Of a stretch of 64,000 nucleotides of DNA, positions 1-8,868 are shown one piece after another. The DNA lies in NCBI RefSeq assembly GCF_017642925.1, contig NZ_JAEPOL010000003.1, forward strand, positions 62,001 to 126,000, given 5' to 3'. The DNA comes from Maricaulis sp. GTDB lineage: Bacteria; Pseudomonadota; Alphaproteobacteria; Caulobacterales; Maricaulaceae. Every line of letters starts with the position of its first letter. The first letter of the stretch is position 1. Made by a program: the position numbers and the translations under genes. Below the pieces are notes generated by a model. It was not told where the DNA came from. It did not search any database and worked only from the letters and a program-made list of their open reading frames with translations.

Positions 1-1
1 G

Positions 2-1831
2 ACGCGCCTCATCCTGTCGCGTGGCCATGAAGGCACCAACGCGGCCGGCGAGGTGATCGAAGCCTTCGGCGCCTTCGTCATGCAGGGCAATGTCGTCATC
101 GGCGTGATCGTGTTCTCGATCCTGGTGATCGTGAACTTCGTCGTCATCACCAAGGGTTCCGGCCGGATCGCGGAAGTCGCGGCCCGCTTCACCCTCGATG
201 CCATGCCCGGCAAGCAGATGGCCATCGACGCCGATCTGTCGGCCGGCCTGATCAATGAAGACGAGGCCCGCAAGCGGCGCTCCGAGCTGGAAGGCGAGAG
301 CAATTTCTTCGGCGCCATGGACGGTGCCTCGAAATTCGTGCGCGGCGATGCCATGGCCGGCCTGATGATCACGGCGATCAACCTGATCGGCGGCATCATC
401 ATCGGTGTCGTGCAGTCGGGCATGTCCTTCCCGGACGCCGCCAGCGCCTACTCCACCCTGACGATCGGCGACGGTCTGGTCTCCCAGATCCCCGCCCTGA
501 TCATTTCCGTGGCCGCGGGCCTGCTGGTCTCCAAGGCCGGCGTCGACGGTGAAGCCGACAAGGCCGTCTTCGGTCAGCTGACGGCCAATCCGCAAGGCCT
601 GGGCCTGGTTTCCGGCGTTGCCCTGATGGTCGGCATCCTGCCCGGCATGCCCTTCCTGCCCTTCGCCCTGATGGCGGCCGGCGCCGGCTCCCTCGCCTGG
701 ATGAATCGCGATGTGGCCGAACGCAAGGCGCGAGAAGAGGAAGAGGCAAAAGCCGGAAAGGTCGCCGAAGAGGCCGCCAGCAAGTCGAGCGGCGATGCGC
801 CCATCGAGGAAAGTCTGGCCATCGACGAGCTGAAGATCGAGCTGGGCTATGGCCTGCTGCCACTGATCAATGATGTCGACGGCCGCAAGCTGACCGACCA
901 GATCAAGGCACTGCGCCGCTCGCTGGCCGAGGAAATGGGCTTTGTCACGCCGGCGGTCCGCATCGTCGACAACATGGCGCTGGGCAATAACGAGTACACG
1001 ATCCGCATCAAGGAGCTGGAAGCCGGCCGCGGCGAGCTGCGCCTGCACAAGCTCCTGGTGATGGATCCGGCCGGCCTGCCGATCGACATGCCCGGCGATC
1101 ACGTGAAGGAGCCCACTTTCGGCCTGCCGGCGACCTGGATCGACGAGGGCATGCGCGAAGAAGCGACCTTCCGCGGCTATACGATTGTCGAGCCGGCTGC
1201 CGTCCTGGTGACGCACCTGACCGAGCAGCTGCGCGAAAACATGGCGGACCTGCTGTCCTATGCCGAAGTCGAGAAGCTGATCGACAAGCTGTCGAAGGAA
1301 CACAAGAAGCTGGTCGACGATATCGCGCCGGCCCAGATCAGCCGCGCCGGCATCCAGCGTGTCCTGCAGTCGCTGATCCGCGAGCGTGTCTCCATCCGCG
1401 ACCTGTCCACGATCATGGAAGGCATCGCCGAAGCCAGCGCCACGACCCAGCATCTCGATGCGATCGTCGAGCATGTCCGCACGCGCCTGGCCCGGCAGAT
1501 CTGTCACGCCAACAAATCCTTCGACGGCAACCTGCCGGTTCTGGCCCTCGGTCCGCAGTGGGAACAGGCTTTCATGGAGTCGCTGATCGGCGAAGGGGAC
1601 CGCAAGCAGCTTGCGCTCGCCCCCTCGAAGCTGCACGATTTCGTCGCTGCGATCAGAAACTCTTTTGAAACCGCATCGGCACAGGGTCAGGTTCCTGTAC
1701 TGCTGACGAGCCCGATGATTCGTCCGTATGTGCGCTCCCTGGTGGAACGTTTCCGCCCGCAAACGGTGGTGATATCGCAGAACGAGATCCACCCCAGCGC
1801 ACGTCTGAAGACCCTGGGCCATGTCGGCTGA
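2..1831 (+). CDS. flhA: FlhA, flagellar type III export gate protein (5' truncated)
   Basis: Inner-membrane component of the flagellar export gate; it forms the nonameric ring that docks chaperone-substrate complexes. The reading frame is open from base 2, so the start lies before the window. About 609 residues are visible against roughly 700 for the family, so about 90 N-terminal residues and the first membrane helices are missing. The visible part has the FHIPEP-type cytoplasmic loop, further hydrophobic segments (for example around 590-690 in DNA coordinates), a charged linker, and the soluble C-terminal domain ending near LKTLGHVG. It is followed after 33 bases by flhF on the same strand, which suggests a flagellar operon. 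Confidence 0.96.
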   Translation, partial: TRLILSRGHEGTNAAGEVIEAFGAFVMQGNVVIGVIVFSILVIVNFVVITKGSGRIAEVAARFTLDAMPGKQMAIDADLSAGLINEDEARKRRSELEGESNFFGAMDGASKFVRGDAMAGLMITAINLIGGIIIGVVQSGMSFPDAASAYSTLTIGDGLVSQIPALIISVAAGLLVSKAGVDGEADKAVFGQLTANPQGLGLVSGVALMVGILPGMPFLPFALMAAGAGSLAWMNRDVAERKAREEEEAKAGKVAEEAASKSSGDAPIEESLAIDELKIELGYGLLPLINDVDGRKLTDQIKALRRSLAEEMGFVTPAVRIVDNMALGNNEYTIRIKELEAGRGELRLHKLLVMDPAGLPIDMPGDHVKEPTFGLPATWIDEGMREEATFRGYTIVEPAAVLVTHLTEQLRENMADLLSYAEVEKLIDKLSKEHKKLVDDIAPAQISRAGIQRVLQSLIRERVSIRDLSTIMEGIAEASATTQHLDAIVEHVRTRLARQICHANKSFDGNLPVLALGPQWEQAFMESLIGEGDRKQLALAPSKLHDFVAAIRNSFETASAQGQVPVLLTSPMIRPYVRSLVERFRPQTVVISQNEIHPSARLKTLGHVG

Positions 1832-1864
1832 CCGGCCGGAACCCCCGTGTGAACTGAACCAACC

Positions 1865-2860
1865 ATGCGCCTGAAAACCTTCTCTGCCCCGTCCCTGACC
1901 CAGGCCATGGCCGATGTACGTCGTGAAATGGGTCCGGATGCGGTGATCATTGCGACATCCGACGCCCCCGGCGGCGGTGTGCAGGTGCGTGCTGCCGCCG
2001 AGACGGCCTATGTGCGCGAACCGGCCGAGCCGGTACGCGAGCGCGCCGAACGGCTGCACGCCGAGGCCGAGATCGAACGCGGCATGCGCGAGGACGGCGA
2101 CCTGGATCGCGTGATCCGCGCGCTTGGTTTCCACCGCACGCCCGGTAGCGCCGCCCAGGCCCTGATCCGCGCCGCCCACGATCTGTCGGACGGTCAGGCC
2201 GTCGCCCGCCTCGCCCACGCGATCGAGAGCCGCTACACCTTCCAGCCGCTGCCCGCAGTGCCCGAGCACGCCCTCTTGTTCGCGGGCACACCGGGTGTCG
2301 GCAAGACTTCGGCGCTCGCAAAAACAGCGGCACGCGCGATAACCGCCGGCGCCAAGCCCACCCTTATCTCGTGCGACGGCGAGCGCGCCGGCGCCGACGA
2401 GCGGCTGCGGGCCCTGGCCAAGCGTATGGGCGCCGAATTCATCACCGCCGACGATCCGCGTGAAATGATCGATGCGGTCGCCGACATTGAAGGCCCCGTC
2501 CTGATCGACAGCCCGGCGGTGAACCCGTTCGAGCTGGACGATCTGGACATGACGCTCGCTTTCGCCGACTCTGCCGGGGCTGAAATCATCTATGTCTTCG
2601 ATGCCGGGCTGACCCCCGAAGACGCCGAGGATGCCGCATCGCTGTTCGCCTCGATCGGCGCCAGCCGCTGCATCCCGGTCAAGCTCGATACCAGCCGGCG
2701 CCTTGGTGCGATCCTGGGCGTTGGCGAAACCGGGCTGGCCTTTGCGCAGATCTCGTCCACCCCCTTCATCGGGGGCGGACTGGCCCCGGCCACGCCCTTG
2801 CGCCTGGCCCGGGTTCTCATCGAAGACCGTGACACGCCGTTTGAAGAGGCGGACCAATGA
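1865..2860 (+). CDS. flhF: FlhF, SRP-type GTPase for flagellar placement
   Basis: SRP-like GTPase that in polar flagellates recruits early flagellar parts to the pole. The protein has 331 residues. The N-terminus (about 1-35) matches the FlhF start 'MRLKTFSA...ALADVRRELGPDA' pattern. A P-loop, GTPGVGKTS, lies at residues 141-149, followed by the NG-domain. It is shorter than many FlhF proteins because the variable B domain (about 40-75) is small. The stop overlaps the start of the next gene by four bases (ATGA), so translation of the two is probably coupled. FlhF and FlhG normally act as an antagonistic pair. Confidence 0.93.
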   Translation: MRLKTFSAPSLTQAMADVRREMGPDAVIIATSDAPGGGVQVRAAAETAYVREPAEPVRERAERLHAEAEIERGMREDGDLDRVIRALGFHRTPGSAAQALIRAAHDLSDGQAVARLAHAIESRYTFQPLPAVPEHALLFAGTPGVGKTSALAKTAARAITAGAKPTLISCDGERAGADERLRALAKRMGAEFITADDPREMIDAVADIEGPVLIDSPAVNPFELDDLDMTLAFADSAGAEIIYVFDAGLTPEDAEDAASLFASIGASRCIPVKLDTSRRLGAILGVGETGLAFAQISSTPFIGGGLAPATPLRLARVLIEDRDTPFEEADQ

Positions 2861-3657
2861 AGCTCGCATCCGCACCGCAAGACCGCTCCGCCGGCCGTAT
2901 CCTGGCGATTGCCTCCGGCAAGGGCGGGGTCGGCAAGACCGCGTCCGCGATCGGTATGGCCCATGCCTTCTCGCAAATGGGGGAACGGGTCCTGCTGGTC
3001 GATGGCGATCTGGGCATGGCGAATATCGACGTCCAGCTGGGCCTCCAGCCCGCCGCGGACATCACCAGCGTGCTCAACGGCAAGGTTTCCCTGACCGACG
3101 CGGTGGGCCCGGCCTTCGGCGGTTCCCAGAAGCGCGGCGGCTTCGATGTGATCTCCGGCCGCTCCGGCTCCGGCGCTCTGGCCAATCTGGCCGGGCCGGG
3201 CCTGACCAAGCTGGCCTCGGGCGTCGCCGCACTCGCCCTCTCCTATGATCGCGCCATCCTGGATCTCGCCGCCGGCGCCGACCGCGCGACGGTGCGACTG
3301 GCGCTGACGGCGGACGATGTGGTGATCGTCATCAATGACGAACCCACCTCGCTGACCGATGCCTACGCCTTTGTGAAAACGCTGCGCCTGCACGACGACG
3401 GAGCCGCGCCGCTGGTCGTCGTCAACAACGCGCCCGACATGACCACGGCACGCGAGGCTTTCGGCGCCTTCAAGAAGACCTGCGAGGCCTTCCTCAGCTT
3501 CACGCCGACACTGGCCGGTATTGTCCGGCGGGACGTCAACGTGCCGGCGGCGATCCGCAACCAGACCTGTGTGTCCGTTCGGGCCCCGGCCTGCGACGCT
3601 GCCAAGGATCTGCAGGCACTTGCAGGATCACTCGCGCGCGGCAAAGAAGCGGCCTAA
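2857..3657 (+). CDS. flhG: FlhG/FleN-type MinD-like ATPase
   Basis: ParA/MinD-family ATPase of 266 residues. The deviant Walker A motif GKGGVGKT is at 21-28, followed by LLVDGDLGMANID (Walker A' region) at about 45-57. Its position directly after flhF, with an ATGA overlap, identifies it as FlhG, which limits flagellar number by stimulating FlhF GTPase activity, rather than as a Min division protein. The typical C-terminal amphipathic membrane-targeting helix is not obvious; the protein ends in LAGSLARGKEAA. A small membrane protein follows after 39 bases. Confidence 0.9.
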   Translation: MKLASAPQDRSAGRILAIASGKGGVGKTASAIGMAHAFSQMGERVLLVDGDLGMANIDVQLGLQPAADITSVLNGKVSLTDAVGPAFGGSQKRGGFDVISGRSGSGALANLAGPGLTKLASGVAALALSYDRAILDLAAGADRATVRLALTADDVVIVINDEPTSLTDAYAFVKTLRLHDDGAAPLVVVNNAPDMTTAREAFGAFKKTCEAFLSFTPTLAGIVRRDVNVPAAIRNQTCVSVRAPACDAAKDLQALAGSLARGKEAA

Positions 3658-3696
3658 ACTGTCTCCCGGACGTAAGCGTAGGGGAGCGCTTGGGGG

Positions 3697-4020
3697 ATGT
3701 ACGAGACGTTTGGAGACCGGCTGGCCTCCGGCTTTACCGGCTTTGACTGGTGGCTGCTGATTGTCCTGTCGCTGGTCGCTGCACTGATCATGCGCAAATG
3801 GCCGCAATGGCCAGCGGCCGCGGCCATTGCGTTTTTCGCGGATGCGGCAGCACCCTTCTTCTACCGCTGGGCTACCGGCGTTCCACCTGATTTCGCTTTT
3901 GATTTTGCGATTTCCAGACTCGACGAGCGCGGCGGTATCGTCGTCCTGCTCCGCCTTGCCCTGTACATGGTCGCCATCGGCGGCATTTTCTGGGTGAAGC
4001 GGAAATACGGGCGCAAGTGA
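3697..4020 (+). CDS. Small membrane protein of unknown function
   Basis: I do not recognise a family. The 107-residue protein starts at an ATG preceded by a purine-rich GGGGGA stretch. It has about three hydrophobic segments: residues 16-32 (WWLLIVLSLVAALIM), about 38-55 (alanine-rich), and 80-98 (GIVVLLRLALYMVAIGGIF). It ends with a basic tail, KRKYGRK, which suggests a cytoplasmic C-terminus. It lies 39 bases after flhG on the same strand and could be the last gene of the flagellar operon or an independent gene. No function can be assigned. Confidence 0.72.
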   Translation: MYETFGDRLASGFTGFDWWLLIVLSLVAALIMRKWPQWPAAAAIAFFADAAAPFFYRWATGVPPDFAFDFAISRLDERGGIVVLLRLALYMVAIGGIFWVKRKYGRK

Positions 4021-4049
4021 GCCGCCCCGCACCTTCGCGCACCATTATT

Positions 4050-4073
4050 CGAATATCCGATAAGCGATATTCG
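4050..4073. repeat. Perfect 8-bp inverted repeat upstream of the MMPL operon
   Basis: CGAATATC (4050-4057) and GATATTCG (4066-4073) form perfect arms around an 8-base AT-containing spacer. The 279-base gap between 4020 and 4300 otherwise holds only GC-rich sequence with no T-run terminator that I can see. The size and position, about 230 bases before the exporter gene, would suit a dimeric regulator's operator. No regulator is known for it. Confidence 0.45.
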
Positions 4074-4299
4074 CCTCATCAATTGGCGGAATGCCGCCGC
4101 CTGTCCCATCTGTCCCGCAGCCAGCCGCCTGGCCGCCAAGACGAGGGAAATGCGATGAGAACTGCCAAACCGGCCTGACGGCCCCGGCCCCTGTGGGCCG
4201 CCCCCACCAAATCGAAACACTGACCACGGACGCCCGGGCGTCCCGCCGGGTCGTCCAGCGCGACCCCGGCACGAGACCGCATGCGCGAAAGGACCCGAA

Positions 4300-6678
4300 A
4301 TGGGCGCTATCAGAAATCGCACGGACATGTTTGCGACGGCCCTCGCCGAAGCCATGATCCGCTGGCGCTGGATTGTCATCCTCGCCACAATCCTGGCTAC
4401 GGTCGGCTTTGCCATGGGCATGCCGCGCCTGGCCTTCGACACCAACTACCGGGCCTTTTTCTCGGACGAAAATCCGGAACTGGCTGCCTTCGAAAACTTC
4501 CAGGCCACCTACACCAAGAACGACAACTTCCTGATTGTGGTCCGGCCGGCCGACGGCAATGTCTTCAGCCAGACAACCCTCGCTGCGGTCGAAGAGATCA
4601 CCGAAGCGGGCTGGCAGGTTCCCTACGCGATCCGCGTGGATTCCATCACCAACTTCCAGCACACCTGGGCCGACGGCGACAATCTGATTGTCGAGGACCT
4701 GGTTCGCGGTGCCCGTACGCTCAGCGACACCGAACTGTCCGAACGCAGCGCCGTCGCCCTCAATGAGCCGCTTCTGCGCAACCAGCTGATCACCGAGGAC
4801 GCCAGCGTCACCGCGATCAACATCGTGCTCCAATACCCCGAAGAGAGCGCGATGGAAGTCCCCGAGGCCGTCGCCGTCGTTCGCGCACTGCGCGACCGGA
4901 TCGAGGCGGACTATCCGGACATCGACATCGCCCTCTCAGGCGTCTCGATGATGAATAACGCCTTCATGGAGTCCGGGATGGGCGACATGGCGAAGCTCAT
5001 CCCGCTGATGTACCTCGTTCTGCTGGCCATCATGATGGTCGCGATCCGGTCGGTCAGCGGCACCGTCGCGACGCTGTTCCTGATCCTGTTCTCCTCGATC
5101 GTATCGATGGGGTCGGCCGGCTTCCTGGCGATAGGACTGACGCCGGTCTCGGCTTCTGCCCCGACCATTGTCCTGACGCTCGCCATCGCGGACTCGATCC
5201 ATATTCTCATGTCGATGCGCCAACGCATGCGTGACGGCCTGCCCAAGCGCGACGCCATCGTGGACGCCGTACGGATCAACTTCCTCGCCGTCACGATCAC
5301 CTCGCTGACGACCATCATCGGCTTCATGGCGCTGAACCTGTCCGACGCACCGCCCTTCGGGCATCTCGGCACGATGACGGCGATCGGCATCGCCGCTGCC
5401 TGGCTGCTTTCGATCACCTTCCTGCCGGCCATCGTCAGCGTGCTGCCGATGAAGGCCGCGCCGCGCAAGGCCGATGGCAAGGATGCGACCGCGCGCATGG
5501 GGCAGCTGGCCGGCTTCGTCACCCGGCACAGCCGGGGTGTGCTGATCGCGTCTTCGGCAGCCAGCGCAGCACTCATCGCACTGATCCCGACGATCGAGTT
5601 CAACGATCAGTGGGTGAACTACTTCTCGCCCTCCCTCGAAGTCCGTCAGGACAATGACACGGCGCTGGAGTATTTCGGCCTCTATCCGATCGAGTTCTCG
5701 GTCCCGGCCGACGGCGCCGGCGGCGTGTCGGATCCGGTCTATCTTGAACGGCTCGATGCCTTCGCCAGCTGGGCGCGGCAGCAGGATGGTGTGACCCACG
5801 TCTACTCCATCACCGACATCATGCGGCGCCTGAACCGCAACATGCACGAGGACGATCCGGCCTATTTCCGCATCCCGGACGACCGCAGCCTCGCAGCGCA
5901 ATACTTGCTGCTCTACGAACTCTCCCTACCCTACGGCCTGGATCTCAACGACCGCATCAATATCGACAAGTCGGCCACCCGCATGACGGTGACGCTGGAC
6001 AATGTCACGACGCGGGAGACCAAGGACTTCCTCGACGCGGCCGAAGCCTGGCTCGCCGAGAACACGCCGGACTACATGCATACATCCGCAACCGGTGCGC
6101 AGGTGATGTTTGCCTATGTCGCCGAGCGGAACGTCAACTCGATGATCTCGGGCAATATCATCGCCATCCTGGCCATCGGCCTGGTCATGGTGATGGCACT
6201 GCGTTCCTTCCGCCTCGGCCTGCTGAGCCTCATCCCCAACACACTGCCCATTCTCACGACATTCGGGACCTGGGCGTTGCTGGTGGGTACGGTGGGCTTC
6301 TCGGTCGCAGCCGTCGGTGCGGTCTCGCTTGGCATCGTCGTCGACGACACTGTCCACTTCCTCACCAAGTACCGGCGGGCCCGTATGGAACGCGGCGCCT
6401 CGACCGCCGAGGCCATCCGCTATGCCTTCGAGACTGTCGGCATGGCGGTGGTGATCAACACCATCATCCTGGCGGCCGGCTTCGCCGTGCTCGCCATGTC
6501 CACCTTCAAACTGAACGCCGACATGGGACTCCTGACCGCCCTGGCGATCGTCTTCGCCCTGGTGCTCGATTTCCTGCTCCTGCCGGCCCTGTTGGTCGAG
6601 CTGTCCAAGCTGACCGCCCCCAAGACCCAATCCGGAGAAAAGTCCAATGAAGACCCTGACTACCAACCTGTGGCGTAA
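4300..6678 (+). CDS. MMPL/RND-family exporter (hydrophobe/lipid type)
   Basis: Inner-membrane RND-superfamily transporter of 792 residues with the duplicated layout of the MMPL/SSD group. TM1 is at about residues 20-42, and a large periplasmic domain (about 45-220) follows. Five clustered helices with the SSD-like region are at about 225-390. The pattern then repeats: TM7 at about 410-425, a periplasmic domain at 430-620, and helices at 625-775. An in-frame ATG at 4327 is an alternative start. The next gene begins 32 bases before this one ends, which supports one operon. Related exporters with LolA-like and barrel partners are thought to move lipids or hydrophobic compounds toward the outer membrane; the substrate here is unknown. 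Confidence 0.88.
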   Translation: MGAIRNRTDMFATALAEAMIRWRWIVILATILATVGFAMGMPRLAFDTNYRAFFSDENPELAAFENFQATYTKNDNFLIVVRPADGNVFSQTTLAAVEEITEAGWQVPYAIRVDSITNFQHTWADGDNLIVEDLVRGARTLSDTELSERSAVALNEPLLRNQLITEDASVTAINIVLQYPEESAMEVPEAVAVVRALRDRIEADYPDIDIALSGVSMMNNAFMESGMGDMAKLIPLMYLVLLAIMMVAIRSVSGTVATLFLILFSSIVSMGSAGFLAIGLTPVSASAPTIVLTLAIADSIHILMSMRQRMRDGLPKRDAIVDAVRINFLAVTITSLTTIIGFMALNLSDAPPFGHLGTMTAIGIAAAWLLSITFLPAIVSVLPMKAAPRKADGKDATARMGQLAGFVTRHSRGVLIASSAASAALIALIPTIEFNDQWVNYFSPSLEVRQDNDTALEYFGLYPIEFSVPADGAGGVSDPVYLERLDAFASWARQQDGVTHVYSITDIMRRLNRNMHEDDPAYFRIPDDRSLAAQYLLLYELSLPYGLDLNDRINIDKSATRMTVTLDNVTTRETKDFLDAAEAWLAENTPDYMHTSATGAQVMFAYVAERNVNSMISGNIIAILAIGLVMVMALRSFRLGLLSLIPNTLPILTTFGTWALLVGTVGFSVAAVGAVSLGIVVDDTVHFLTKYRRARMERGASTAEAIRYAFETVGMAVVINTIILAAGFAVLAMSTFKLNADMGLLTALAIVFALVLDFLLLPALLVELSKLTAPKTQSGEKSNEDPDYQPVA

Positions 6679-7504
6679 CGCCCTTCTGGCGACGGCGGCC
6701 TTCGCCGTCATCGCCACTCCTTCCGCGATCGCGCAGGATATCGACCTGCCCGACTGGGTCGACAGCGACAGCGAGCGGCAGGGCTATGAGATCGCCATGC
6801 GGTCGGACAATTCCGACAATGGCTTCGGCGACAGCCGTGTGGAGGCCCGCATGGTGCTGCGCAATGCTGCGGGCCAGGAAACCAGCCGCGAGCTGAGCTT
6901 CCAGACGCTGGAGCGTGCGGACAATACGGTCGGCGACAAGTCGGTCGTGGTGTTCCACACGCCGGCGGACGTCGAGGGAACGGCGCTTCTCTCGCATGCC
7001 CGAATTCTCGAGCCGGACGATCAGTGGCTCTACCTGCCGGCGCTGGCGCGCGTGCGCCGCATCTCTTCGGCCAACAAGTCCGGTCCGTTTGTCGGGTCCG
7101 AGTTCGCGTTCGAGGACTTCACGGCGGTCGAGCTGAACAAATACGAGCACAACTACGTCTCGTCCGGTGATGTCGAGATCGGCGGCGAAACGATGACGGT
7201 TGATGTCGTCGAGCGTTTCCCGCGCTACGAAAATTCCGGCTATTCGCGCCAAGTCTCCTACATCGACCAGGACATCTACCAGATCCGGCGGATCGAGTTC
7301 TTCGACCGCCGCGGCGATCTCCTCAAGACGCTCGACCTGACCGACTACCGCGAATACGGCGACGGCATCTGGCGGGCACACGCCCTGACGATGACCAATC
7401 ACCAGACCGGCAAGTCCACCGAGCTGGTCTACAGCGACTACGAATTCGACGTCGGCCTTTCCGACAATGATTTCGTGCGCGGCGTTCTGGAACGCCAGTA
7501 CTGA
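6647..7504 (+). CDS. LolA-like outer-membrane lipoprotein-sorting family protein
   Basis: Periplasmic protein of 285 residues with a clear Sec signal peptide (about 1-30, cleavage near AIAQD). The rest resembles the 'outer membrane lipoprotein-sorting protein' family, related to the LolA/LolB fold. Typical blocks are VVFHTPADVEGTALL (about 103-117), DDQWLYLPALARVRRI (about 125-140), and GPFVGSEFAFEDF. A GGAG ribosome site precedes the ATG, which lies within the exporter gene, so expression is coupled. The fold has a hydrophobic cavity, which fits a shuttle between the MMPL pump and an outer-membrane acceptor. That role is inferred from synteny. Confidence 0.85.
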   Translation: MKTLTTNLWRNALLATAAFAVIATPSAIAQDIDLPDWVDSDSERQGYEIAMRSDNSDNGFGDSRVEARMVLRNAAGQETSRELSFQTLERADNTVGDKSVVVFHTPADVEGTALLSHARILEPDDQWLYLPALARVRRISSANKSGPFVGSEFAFEDFTAVELNKYEHNYVSSGDVEIGGETMTVDVVERFPRYENSGYSRQVSYIDQDIYQIRRIEFFDRRGDLLKTLDLTDYREYGDGIWRAHALTMTNHQTGKSTELVYSDYEFDVGLSDNDFVRGVLERQY

Positions 7505-7517
7505 CCCCGACCGCACG

Positions 7518-7588
7518 GGGTCCGGCGGTTCACCCGGACCCGTGCCCTGCCGCAGCTGCGCCAATGCCCAACGGGCGCAGCTGCGGCA
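7518..7588 (+). terminator. Tandem hairpins between the LolA-like and barrel genes
   Basis: Two strong stems sit in the gap inside the operon. The first is GGGTCCGG/CCGGACCC at 7518-7525 and 7534-7541. The second has 15-bp perfect arms at 7548-7562 and 7574-7588 with an 11-base loop. No T-run follows the second stem, so a classical intrinsic terminator is unlikely. mRNA processing, 3'-end protection or partial attenuation between genes two and three is more plausible. Confidence 0.6.
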
Positions 7589-7611
7589 CTCTCCAGTCAA
7601 CGAGACCTCCG

Positions 7612-8841
7612 ATGCTTCCTTCACTGCGAACCCTGCGCTCGCTTGTTCTGCCCGCGCTGATCCTTGCAGCCGTTATCGGCCTGGCCCACGCCACCGCCCA
7701 CGCCCAGGACTGGGATATCGGCGGGTCGGCCGGGGTCGAGACCCGTATCTTCCTGGACGATCCGGCCTGGCCCGGACAGTCGGACGATGTGCAGTCGTCG
7801 ATCATCCTGGAAGGCGATTTCCGCTGGCGCAGCGAGGATCGCCGGCATCAGCTGGTCGTCGTGCCCTGGGCGCGGATCGACAGCACCGATGACGAGCGGA
7901 CCCATGCTGATCTGCGGGAGGGATTTTACCGCTACATAGGTGACACATTCACGCTCGAAACCGGCCTCATAAAGGTATTCTGGGGTGTCACTGAGTCACG
8001 CCATCTGGTGGACATCATCAACCAGACCGATCTCGTCGAGGATTCCGACGGCGAGGACAAGCTGGGCCAGCCCGCCCTTCGCCTGACGAGCCAGCGCGAC
8101 TGGGGGCGGCTGGAATTCTTCCTCCTGCCCGGCTTCCGCGAGCGGACATTCCCCGGCCGCGACGGACGGCTGCGCGGTCCGCTGCCGGTGACGCAAGCAC
8201 CGCTGTATGAACATGCCGACGAGGAACGCCATGTCGACCTCGCCGCGCGGTGGAGCCATTTCCTGGGAGACTGGGATCTCGGTCTGGCGGCCTTTCACGG
8301 CACGGACCGCGAGCCCGTCTTCGCGATCTCGGACAGCGGCGACAGCCTGCATCCGCTCTACCGGATCATCACCCAGGTCTCCGCCGATGTGCAGCTGACG
8401 CGCGGCCCCTGGCTGTGGAAGGGCGAAGCGATTGTCCGCGAAGGTCAGGGCGACACGTTCGGCGCGTTTTCCGGCGGGCTGGAATACACCTTCTACGGCA
8501 TTACGGCGTCCGGTGCCGATTTCGGCGTGCTGGCGGAGTATCACCTCGACGGACGGGACAGCGATCCCGCCATCGCGCCGCCGACCGCTTTCGACAATGA
8601 TATCTTCCTGGGCGGACGGCTGGCGCTGAACGATATCAACGACACCGCGATCCTCGGCGGGGCGGTCATCGATACGGAAAATGGCTCGACCGCAGCCCTG
8701 ATCGAAGCGGAGCGCCGTTTCGGCTCCTATATATTCCTGGAACTCGAAGGGCGGTTTACGCTCAATGTGGACGAACGGGACGCCCTTTTTCCGGCCGACC
8801 GCGACGATGCGCTCACCCTTCGCCTGACCCGGCACTTCTGA
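7612..8841 (+). CDS. Predicted outer-membrane beta-barrel protein of the MMPL operon
   Basis: Starting at the ATG at 7612 gives a 409-residue protein with a signal peptide ending near AHAQD (about residues 1-32). An upstream in-frame ATG at 7564 would put 16 polar residues before the signal and overlap the hairpin, so it is rejected. The mature part is rich in alternating aromatic/polar strands and ends in the barrel-type C-terminal signature LTLRLTRHF. It resembles the porin-like or DUF1302-like proteins that often follow an MMPL pump and a LolA-like protein. It may be the outer-membrane exit or acceptor of that system; the substrate is unknown. Confidence 0.78.
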   Translation: MLPSLRTLRSLVLPALILAAVIGLAHATAHAQDWDIGGSAGVETRIFLDDPAWPGQSDDVQSSIILEGDFRWRSEDRRHQLVVVPWARIDSTDDERTHADLREGFYRYIGDTFTLETGLIKVFWGVTESRHLVDIINQTDLVEDSDGEDKLGQPALRLTSQRDWGRLEFFLLPGFRERTFPGRDGRLRGPLPVTQAPLYEHADEERHVDLAARWSHFLGDWDLGLAAFHGTDREPVFAISDSGDSLHPLYRIITQVSADVQLTRGPWLWKGEAIVREGQGDTFGAFSGGLEYTFYGITASGADFGVLAEYHLDGRDSDPAIAPPTAFDNDIFLGGRLALNDINDTAILGGAVIDTENGSTAALIEAERRFGSYIFLELEGRFTLNVDERDALFPADRDDALTLRLTRHF

Positions 8842-8868
8842 GGCCGGGCGAAGCGAGAGGCGCAAAGG

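Noticed and set aside
2857-3657. MinD division protein
   Set aside because: It overlaps flhF in a flagellar operon, and no minC or minE is present, so FlhG is the better call.
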